Below, in pieces: positions 1 through 5,871 of a DNA stretch of 10,508 nucleotides. The notes below the pieces were generated by a model. That model was not told the DNA's origin. It saw only the letters and a program-made list of their open reading frames with translations, and searched no databases. Within the stretch, counting starts at the first letter, position 1; the number at the start of each line of letters is the position of its first letter. The position numbers and the translations under genes are program-made. The stretch is from Methanobacterium sp. PtaU1.Bin097 (GTDB lineage: Archaea > Methanobacteriota > Methanobacteria > Methanobacteriales > Methanobacteriaceae): the NCBI GenBank assembly GCA_002067325.1, contig MVQY01000091.1:1-10508 (forward strand), written 5' to 3'.

Positions 1-91
1 TACATTCTATTATATATTTATTTTCACTATATTCCACTGCAATATTCTATTAGTTTTCTATATTCTATACTTTATACTGCAATATTCTATT
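1..91. repeat. Degenerate ~40-bp tandem repeats, AT-rich
   Basis: The heptamer ATTCTAT occurs at 4-10, 44-50 and 84-90, exactly 40 bp apart, with an extra copy at 62-68. A 16-bp segment beginning ACTGCAATATTC is identical at 36-51 and 76-91. The first two 40-bp units agree at roughly two thirds of positions by eye. The third unit matches only over its first part and then degenerates. The array may continue to the left of the window. No function can be assigned; with so few bases in use, some of the similarity may be chance. Confidence 0.4.
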
Positions 92-329
92 TATTCACTG
101 TTATGGATAAAAAAATTTATCTTTAAAAAGGTTCTAATTCATCTTATAAATATATAAACAATTTGTAAATGTTATCGAAAATTTAAGTAATTCGGGTAAT
201 GACAACCGATAGAATTCGAATCTTTTGTAAATCAAACCAAAGATAATCCTCTAAAATATTTTTTGAATTTATCAGGGATTCATCAAAATAAAGTAACTAT
301 GGTGAAACATACTCGAAGGGAATTATTAG
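92..329. other. Non-coding, AT-rich leader region of the kinase operon
   Basis: No gene-sized reading frame is present on either strand. The stretch holds a candidate TATA box near 150 and, if that is used, a 5' untranslated leader of about 150 nt before the kinase start at 330. A 15-codon open frame (ATG 299, stop 344-346) crosses the kinase start in another frame but has no ribosome binding site. I see no tRNA, no strong hairpin and no riboswitch-like structure. Confidence 0.5.
144..158 (+). promoter_or_regulatory. Candidate archaeal TATA box for the signalling operon
   Basis: TTATAAATATATAAA resembles the methanogen box A (TTTATATA-like). Transcription would start about 25 bp downstream, near 180, leaving a long leader before 330. 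The whole region is AT-rich, so a TATA-like match is weak evidence. A less good match around 252-262 (TAAAATATTTT) would give a shorter leader. Confidence 0.35.
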
Positions 330-348
330 ATGAAGGGAATTATTAGAA
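315..348 (+). repeat. 17-bp tandem duplication spanning the start codon
   Basis: GAAGGGAATTATTAGA is present exactly at 315-330 and again at 332-347, a period of 17 bp in which only the 17th base differs (T331 versus A348). The presumed ATG at 330-332 lies on the junction of the two copies, and the first copy supplies the only purine-rich stretch (GAAGGG, 315-320) that could act as ribosome binding site. It probably arose by replication slippage. Confidence 0.75.
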
Positions 349-3300
349 ACTCAGGAATTGATATAATAGGAAAAATCCCATGGGGAACTCATTTTTGTCA
401 GTTTTACAAGACAAAGGAGGATCTGATTGATGTCCTTGTTCCTTATCTTAAATCAGGGCTCGAAAACAATGAATTTTGTATGTGGGTCACATCAGAACCT
501 CTTTCAGCAGAAGAGGCAAAAAGATCACTGGGGAGGGAAATTCCAAACCTCGATTATTACCTGGAAAAAGGACAGATTGAAATCATCTCCTATACCGAAT
601 GGTACGTTATAGAAGGTGATTTTGATTCAGACAGGGTTTTAAATGGCTGGGTTTCTAAGCTTAATCAAGCATTGAAAGATGGTTATGAAGGCTTAAGATT
701 AACCGGAAATACTTTCTGGCTTGAAAAAGAGGGTTGGAATGATTTTGTTGAATATGAAGAAGCTGTGGACAACGTCATCGGCAAATATCAAATGATTGCC
801 CTTTGCACATATTCTCTGGACAGATGCACAGCAGCAGAGATAATAGATGTCATCAATAACCATGAATTTGCCCTGATCAAACGTGAGGGTAAATGGGACA
901 TAATTGAAAATTCTGAACATAAACAGACTAAAGAGGAGGCTATTCAGTCTAAAAAAAATTGGGAGCAGACATTTAATGCTGTGCCGGATCTGATAGCCAT
1001 ACTCGACCATGAACACAAGGTTGTTCGTGTAAATAAAGCCATGGCAGCGAAATTAGGCCTAGATCCAGATGAATGTGTTGGACTGCACTGTTATCAGGCT
1101 GTACATGGAACAGATGAGCCCCCTTATTTCTGTCCACATAGTCAACTACTTAAGGATGGATGCGAACACACCTCAGAAGTTCATGAAGACAATTTAGGCG
1201 GTGATTTCATCGTCAGTGCATCACCCCTTTATAATTCAGCAGAGGAACTTATGGGAAGCGTTCATGTAGCACGTAATATCAATGAGCGTAAAAAAGCTGA
1301 AGAAGCCCTTAAAGAAGCTCACGACAATTTAGAAGAACAAGTAAATGAAAGAACTTCAAAATTAAAAAAACAGGCGGACCTGATCGATCTCACACATGAT
1401 GCTATTTTTGTCCGTAATTTAGACGATGAAATAATCTTCTGGAATAAAGGCGCAGAAGAAATGTACGGATGGAAAGAAGAAAGCGCATTAGGCATAAACC
1501 CCAATGAATTATTGAACACAGAATTTTCAAAACCCCTATCAGAGATTAAAGCCGTAGTATTAGAAAAGGGCCGTTGGGAAGGTGAATTAACCCATGAAAA
1601 GAGAGATGGAAAACAAATAATAGTATCCAGCAGATGGTCCTTACAGAAAGATGAAAAAAATGAGGTAACCGGTTTCTTGGAAATCAACAACGATATTACA
1701 GAAACCAAACAAGCAGAACAGGCACTAAAATTAGCCAGCACATATAACCGTAGTCTTATTGAGGCTAGTGTTGATCCCCTGGTTACCATTGGCCCGGATG
1801 GTAAGATCACCGATGTTAATGGATCTACTGAAACAATCACTGGATATTCAAGATTACATCTTATCGGAACCGATTTTTCTGATTACTTCACTGAACCGGA
1901 AAAGGCCAGAGAAGGATATCAGCAGGTGTTTAAGGAGGGGATGGTACTTGATTATCCTCTGGAGATCCAGCACAGGGATGGTTTCATAACACCGGTTCTG
2001 TATAATGCTTCGGTTTATAGGGATGAAGATGATGAGGTTATCGGTGTCTTTGCTGCAGCACGTGATGTCACTGAATTAAGAAAGGCTGAAAAGGAGTTGA
2101 AACTATCTTATATCTATAACCGTAGTCTTATTGAGGCCAGTGTTGATCCCCTGGTTACCATCGGTCCGGATGGTAAGATTACAGATGTTAATAACTCCAC
2201 AGAAATCGTAACTGGCCGTCCCAGAGAGGAACTTATTGGAACCGATTTTTCTGATTACTTTACTGAACCGGAAAAGGCCAGAGAAGGTTACACCAGGGTT
2301 TTTCAGGAAGGAATGGTACTTGATTATCCTCTGGAAATTATGCATAAAAATGGCCATATAACTCCGGTACTGTACAACGCTTCGGTCTATAAAGATGAAT
2401 CGGGCAAAGTAATTGGTGTTTTCGCCGCTGCTCGTGATATTAATGAACTTAAAAAGGCCGAAGAAGAACTTAGACTATCTTATATCTATAACCGTAGTTT
2501 GATTGAGGCCAGCATAGATCCCCTGGTCACCATTGGACCGGACGGTAAGATCACCGATGTGAACAAATCAACAGAAAAGGTCACTGGTTTTAACCGGGAT
2601 GAACTTATTGGGACTGACTTTTCTGATTACTTCACTGAACCGGAAAAGGCCAGAGAAGGATATCAACTGGTTTTCCAGGAAGGAACAGTCCAAGATTATC
2701 CCTTAGAAATTAAACACAAAAGTGGTATCGTAACCCCAGTTTTATATAATGCTTCCATTTATCGTAATGAAGATGGGGAAGTTATAGGCGTATTTGCCGC
2801 TGCCCGTGATATCACTGAACGTAAACTTGCTGAAGCTGAGAAACAGAAGTTGTTGGAACAGGAGCAACAGTTAGCTGAAGAATTGAAAGCTTCTAATGAG
2901 GAATTACAGGCCACAACTGAGGAACTTCAGGTGACCAATGAAGAGCTGGAGAAGCAGAGAGATGAATTAATAACCCTTAATAAAGCTCTGAAGGAAAATG
3001 AAAGGCTGTTGAAGCTATCAAATATTTATAACCGTAGCTTGATTGAGGCAAGTATAGATCCATTGGTTACTATTGGTCCAAATGGAAAGATAACAGATGT
3101 TAATGATTCTACAGAAGATGTTACCGGATATTCAAGGGATCATCTTATAGGCACTGACTTTTCAGACTACTTCACAGAACCGGATAAAGCTAGAAAAGGC
3201 TATCAACTGGTATTTGAGAAGGGAAAAGTAATTGATTATCCCCTGGAAATCCACCATAGAAATGGAGATATAACTCCTGTACTATACAATGCATCAGTGT

Positions 3301-4112
3301 ATTCCGATGAAAATGGAAAGGTTATCGGAGTTTTTGCCGCTGCCCGTGACATCACTGAACTTAAAAAGGCAGAAGAACTTTTGAAATTAAAAATTAATGA
3401 ATTGGCCCGTTCCAATGCCGAACTTGAACAGTTCGCTTACGTTTCTTCCCATGATTTGCAGGAACCTTTGAGAATGATCGCTAGCTATTTACAGCTTTTA
3501 GAAAGGAAATATGAGGGAAAATTGGATAAAAAAGCAGATAAGTATATACATTTTGCTGTGGATGGAGCCACTCGTATGCAAAACCTGATAGATGATCTGT
3601 TAACATTTTCCAGGGTAACCACTCAGGCAAATGAATTCGAATTAACGGATAGTGAAGTAATATTAAATAGAGTCTTAACTAATTTATCCGTATCAATAAA
3701 GGAAAACTCTGCCACTATTACACATGGCACCCTACCCGAAATAATGGTGGACGGTACCCAAATGACCCAGGTATTACAGAATTTAATAAACAACGCTTTA
3801 AAATTCCGTAGTAAGGATAATCCTAAAATACATATCTCAGCAAGTCAAGAGGATAAATATTGGTTATTTTCAGTGAAGGACAATGGAATCGGAATAGATC
3901 CAAAGTATTCAGAAAGAATTTTTGAAGTATTTAAAAGATTACATAAAAAAAGGGATTACCCTGGTACTGGTATCGGTCTTTCCATTTGTAAGAAGATTGT
4001 GGAAAGACATGGTGGACGTATTTGGGTTGATTCTAAATTAGGAGAAGGTTCTACCTTCTATTTTAATATACCTATATCTAATTTTGATGAGGAGGAATAT
4101 AATGAGACGTGA
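330..4112 (+). CDS. Soluble sensor histidine kinase: MEDS, six PAS, HisKA, HATPase
   Basis: A 1260-residue cytoplasmic kinase with no signal peptide or membrane segment. Residues about 14-191 form a MEDS domain (GTHFCQFY near its start, a CTYSLD stretch and FALIKREGKW near its end), a family found in methanogens and methylotrophs and proposed to sense small organic ligands. PAS1 (208-321) is rich in Cys and His. A coiled coil leads to PAS2 (351-461). Four near-identical PAS units follow from about 466 to 1017, the last set apart by a 56-residue coiled-coil insert. The transmitter has FAYVSSHDLQEPLR with the phospho-acceptor His1041, the N-box Asn1155, DNGIGID from Asp1184 and PGTGIG near 1212, so it should be active. 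ATG 330 is the only start that keeps the whole MEDS domain; the next Met is about residue 51. The 3' end overlaps the next gene by 11 bp. The ligand and the target are unknown. Confidence 0.93.
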   Translation: MKGIIRNSGIDIIGKIPWGTHFCQFYKTKEDLIDVLVPYLKSGLENNEFCMWVTSEPLSAEEAKRSLGREIPNLDYYLEKGQIEIISYTEWYVIEGDFDSDRVLNGWVSKLNQALKDGYEGLRLTGNTFWLEKEGWNDFVEYEEAVDNVIGKYQMIALCTYSLDRCTAAEIIDVINNHEFALIKREGKWDIIENSEHKQTKEEAIQSKKNWEQTFNAVPDLIAILDHEHKVVRVNKAMAAKLGLDPDECVGLHCYQAVHGTDEPPYFCPHSQLLKDGCEHTSEVHEDNLGGDFIVSASPLYNSAEELMGSVHVARNINERKKAEEALKEAHDNLEEQVNERTSKLKKQADLIDLTHDAIFVRNLDDEIIFWNKGAEEMYGWKEESALGINPNELLNTEFSKPLSEIKAVVLEKGRWEGELTHEKRDGKQIIVSSRWSLQKDEKNEVTGFLEINNDITETKQAEQALKLASTYNRSLIEASVDPLVTIGPDGKITDVNGSTETITGYSRLHLIGTDFSDYFTEPEKAREGYQQVFKEGMVLDYPLEIQHRDGFITPVLYNASVYRDEDDEVIGVFAAARDVTELRKAEKELKLSYIYNRSLIEASVDPLVTIGPDGKITDVNNSTEIVTGRPREELIGTDFSDYFTEPEKAREGYTRVFQEGMVLDYPLEIMHKNGHITPVLYNASVYKDESGKVIGVFAAARDINELKKAEEELRLSYIYNRSLIEASIDPLVTIGPDGKITDVNKSTEKVTGFNRDELIGTDFSDYFTEPEKAREGYQLVFQEGTVQDYPLEIKHKSGIVTPVLYNASIYRNEDGEVIGVFAAARDITERKLAEAEKQKLLEQEQQLAEELKASNEELQATTEELQVTNEELEKQRDELITLNKALKENERLLKLSNIYNRSLIEASIDPLVTIGPNGKITDVNDSTEDVTGYSRDHLIGTDFSDYFTEPDKARKGYQLVFEKGKVIDYPLEIHHRNGDITPVLYNASVYSDENGKVIGVFAAARDITELKKAEELLKLKINELARSNAELEQFAYVSSHDLQEPLRMIASYLQLLERKYEGKLDKKADKYIHFAVDGATRMQNLIDDLLTFSRVTTQANEFELTDSEVILNRVLTNLSVSIKENSATITHGTLPEIMVDGTQMTQVLQNLINNALKFRSKDNPKIHISASQEDKYWLFSVKDNGIGIDPKYSERIFEVFKRLHKKRDYPGTGIGLSICKKIVERHGGRIWVDSKLGEGSTFYFNIPISNFDEEEYNET
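1743..3398 (+). repeat. Four tandem 372-bp PAS-coding units
   Basis: The segment encoding YNRSLIEAS restarts at 1743, 2115, 2487 and 3027. The first two steps are exactly 372 bp (124 codons). The last is 540 bp, that is 372 plus a 168-bp insert encoding a coiled coil. DNA similarity is high: a 47-bp block is identical at 1875-1921 and 2619-2665 and differs by one base over most of its length in the second unit. All units keep DPLVTIGP, GTDFSDYFTEP, PVLYNAS and VIGVFAAARD. The fourth unit is the most diverged at DNA level. Confidence 0.9.
4089..4095 (+). promoter_or_regulatory. Ribosome binding site GAGGAGG
   Basis: A strong Shine-Dalgarno inside the last codons of the upstream kinase, six bases before ATG 4102. 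It decides the start of the response regulator over the upstream in-frame TTG 4084 and ATG 4087, which overlap or precede the site. Confidence 0.85.
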
Positions 4113-4554
4113 TAACAATGGAAGGCCAGTAGAAATTCTTTTGGTGGAAGATAATGAAGGCGATATCGGATTAGTGGAGGAAGTATTTGAGGAAGGCAGG
4201 ATCAACAATAATCTCAATATTACCGAGGATGGAGAGGAGGCGATGGAATTTTTAAGGAAAGAAGGGGAATTTGCCAATTCTCCTCGTCCAGATCTAATAT
4301 TATTAGATTTGAATTTACCGAAAAAGGATGGACGAGAAGTCCTTGAAGAAATAAAGGAAGATGAAAATTTAAGAAGGATTCCGGTTGTGGTGTTAACCAC
4401 CTCTAAAGCTGAAAAAGATATTCTAAAATCTTATGATATGCATGCTAATTCATATATTACCAAACCAGTTGATTTTGATCAATTTATTAAAGTTATAAAG
4501 TCTATAGAAGACTTTTGGCTCGAAGTTGTCAAACTTCCAGAAGATAAAAGGTGA
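4102..4554 (+). CDS. Single-domain response regulator (Rcp1-like receiver)
   Basis: This 150-residue protein is a lone receiver domain. It has the acidic pair Glu16-Asp17 in ILLVEDN, the phospho-acceptor Asp69 in LLDLNLP, the switch Thr99 in VLTTSK and Lys121 in ITKP, so all the residues for phosphorylation are present. The NEGD stretch after the acidic pair and the KPVDFDQF ending resemble Rcp1-type regulators, which partner with phytochrome-like kinases bearing the same transmitter type as the two kinases here. There is no output domain, so it must act by protein contact or as a phosphate carrier. It overlaps the upstream kinase by 11 bp, which implies translational coupling and makes that kinase its likely donor; the downstream receiver-kinase is another candidate partner. 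The start is set by the GAGGAGG site. Confidence 0.92.
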   Translation: MRRDNNGRPVEILLVEDNEGDIGLVEEVFEEGRINNNLNITEDGEEAMEFLRKEGEFANSPRPDLILLDLNLPKKDGREVLEEIKEDENLRRIPVVVLTTSKAEKDILKSYDMHANSYITKPVDFDQFIKVIKSIEDFWLEVVKLPEDKR

Positions 4555-4570
4555 TATTAGGGCGATTTTG

Positions 4571-5779
4571 ATGGATAAGATCAAAATTTTATTTTTCGAG
4601 GATAGCCCCGGAGATGCCGGGTTGATAGAGGAAATGATCGATGAGTCTGTTTATTGTTCCTGTCAACTGGAAGTGGTTGAAACTTTAAATGAGGGGTTGA
4701 ATTATCTGGGATTAAATGAAGTTGATTTGATATTATTGGATTTGGGGCTTCCAGATAGTGATGGAATGGATACTTTTAACGAAGTTAAATCAAATAATTC
4801 CAACATTCCCATTATCATACTGACCGGATTAAAAGATGAAAATATAGGGATCAACGCTGTAAAGAAAGGTGCTCAAGACTATTTAATTAAAGGAGAGGTG
4901 GAACATAAATTATTAGAACGTTCTATCATATACTCCCTTGAACGTAAGAGGATAGAAATCGAATTACAAAAATATCATGAAATACTGGAGGAACAGGTTG
5001 AAGAGCGCACTAAAGAACTTGCTAATGCAAATGCTCTCTTGAAAATAGAAATAGATAAGCATAAAAAAACAGAAGCACAACTGGAGAACCTTTTAATGGA
5101 GTTAAAACGTTCTAATAAGGAATTGGAGCAATTTGCATATGTTGCTTCTCATGATCTTCAGGAACCTTTAAGGATGGTTTCCAGTTTCACCCAGTTATTG
5201 GAGAGAAAGTATAAAGGAAAACTAGATCAAGATGCAGATGACTACATTAAATTTGCTGTTGATGGTGCACAAAGAATGCAGCAACTCATTAATGATCTTT
5301 TAGCTTATTCCAGGGTTACCACCGGTGGTAAAAAGTTCGAAATGGTGAATATGGAAAATATTCTGACCGAGAGTTTATCTAATTTGAAATTATCCGTGGA
5401 AGAAAATAATGCAACCATAACCCATGAATCACTTCCCTATGTTAGAGCAGATCAATCTCAGGTAGTCCAACTATTCCAAAATCTTATTGGTAATGCCATA
5501 AAATTCAGGAGAGAAGAACCTCCTGAGATCCATATTTCCGCCCAAAATAGTGGAGATAAATGGATTTTTCAGGTATCCGATAATGGTATTGGAATTGATC
5601 CTCAGTATGTAAACCATATTTTTAAGGTATTCCAGAGGTTGCATGGAAGGGAAAACTACCCCGGTACAGGTATAGGTTTATCCATATGCAAAAAGATTGT
5701 AGAAAGACATGGTGGGGAAATGTGGGTAAATTCTAAGCTAGGTAAAGGTTCACAATTCTTTTTTACTATATCTAAATAG
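4571..5779 (+). CDS. Receiver-histidine kinase (REC, coiled coil, HisKA, HATPase)
   Basis: A 402-residue soluble protein. An N-terminal receiver (about 3-122) has Glu10-Asp11, phospho-acceptor Asp57 in LLDLGLP, Thr85 and Lys107. A charged coiled coil (about 124-185, with LEEQVEERTKEL) leads to a transmitter with FAYVASHDLQEPLR and His194, N-box Asn308, DNGIGID from Asp337 and PGTGIG at 364-369. The transmitter is plainly paralogous to that of the first kinase, nearly residue for residue in places. With no sensor of its own, its activity is probably set by phosphorylation of the receiver, making it a relay kinase downstream of the large sensor. ATG 4571 is chosen because the receiver begins at once (KIKILFFED). 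AGGGCG at 4559-4564 is a modest binding site, and a better one, AGGTGAT at 4549-4555, is rather far away. An in-frame TTG at 4526 would add 15 residues but overlaps the previous gene. Confidence 0.9.
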   Translation: MDKIKILFFEDSPGDAGLIEEMIDESVYCSCQLEVVETLNEGLNYLGLNEVDLILLDLGLPDSDGMDTFNEVKSNNSNIPIIILTGLKDENIGINAVKKGAQDYLIKGEVEHKLLERSIIYSLERKRIEIELQKYHEILEEQVEERTKELANANALLKIEIDKHKKTEAQLENLLMELKRSNKELEQFAYVASHDLQEPLRMVSSFTQLLERKYKGKLDQDADDYIKFAVDGAQRMQQLINDLLAYSRVTTGGKKFEMVNMENILTESLSNLKLSVEENNATITHESLPYVRADQSQVVQLFQNLIGNAIKFRREEPPEIHISAQNSGDKWIFQVSDNGIGIDPQYVNHIFKVFQRLHGRENYPGTGIGLSICKKIVERHGGEMWVNSKLGKGSQFFFTISK

Positions 5780-5802
5780 ATAATTGGATGAAATTAATAA
5801 AT

Positions 5803-5808
5803 TTAGGT
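5803..5808 (+). promoter_or_regulatory. Possible DtxR half-site upstream of the TATA box
   Basis: TTAGGT repeats the left arm of the palindrome at 5858-5871, 55 bp upstream in the same orientation and about ten bases before the TATA box, where the BRE/TFB contact lies. It has no good right arm. It could be an auxiliary binding site, but a 6-bp match is also expected by chance now and then. Confidence 0.3.
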
Positions 5809-5817
5809 ATACAAAAG

Positions 5818-5825
5818 TTTATATG
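5818..5825 (+). promoter_or_regulatory. TATA box of the dtxR-feoB operon
   Basis: TTTATATG is a good match to the methanogen box A, preceded by the A-rich ACAAAAG as a possible BRE. Transcription would start near 5843-5850, about 22-29 nt before the ATG at 5872. The spacing to the gene is typical. No clear terminator of the preceding signalling operon lies in the 92-bp gap, so some read-through is possible. Confidence 0.6.
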
Positions 5826-5840
5826 TGTTTTTAACATTAA

Positions 5841-5861
5841 CTAATAGATGATAACTATTAG
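5841..5861 (+). repeat. Inverted repeat around the expected dtxR transcription start
   Basis: CTAATAG (5841-5847) and CTATTAG (5855-5861) are perfect inverted arms of 7 bp around a 7-base centre. The right arm overlaps the first bases of the TTAGGT operator arm and of the ribosome binding site. It may be a second protein-binding palindrome or, less likely given its AT content, a weak leader hairpin. Confidence 0.5.
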
Positions 5862-5871
5862 GTGAACCTAA
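5858..5871 (+). promoter_or_regulatory. DtxR-type operator palindrome overlapping the dtxR ribosome binding site
   Basis: TTAGGTGAACCTAA is a perfect inverted repeat of TTAGGT with a two-base centre. The arms match the TTAGG...CCTAA arms of known DtxR/IdeR iron boxes, although those have a longer spacing. It ends directly before the ATG at 5872 and contains the AGGTGA Shine-Dalgarno (5860-5865, six bases from the ATG). It lies just downstream of the expected transcription start, where a bound repressor would block initiation or elongation. Autoregulation by the encoded protein is inferred. Confidence 0.6.

Noticed and set aside
299..346. 15-codon open frame crossing the kinase start (MVKHTRRELLDEGNY)
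   Set aside because: No ribosome binding site, very short, and half of it consists of the 17-bp duplication; an attenuating leader peptide cannot be supported from this alone.
1319..1840. 173-codon open frame on the minus strand
   Set aside because: Lies wholly within the kinase coding region, has no promoter or ribosome binding site and no recognisable domain; the repetitive PAS coding sequence keeps the opposite frame open.
1743..3398. CRISPR-like regular repeats
   Set aside because: The repeats are long, directly adjacent and code for PAS domains in one continuous frame; there are no short repeats with unique spacers.
4526..4570. Upstream TTG start for the receiver-kinase, adding 15 residues
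   Set aside because: The extra residues precede the usual start of a receiver domain and would overlap the response regulator; ATG 4571 fits the family better.
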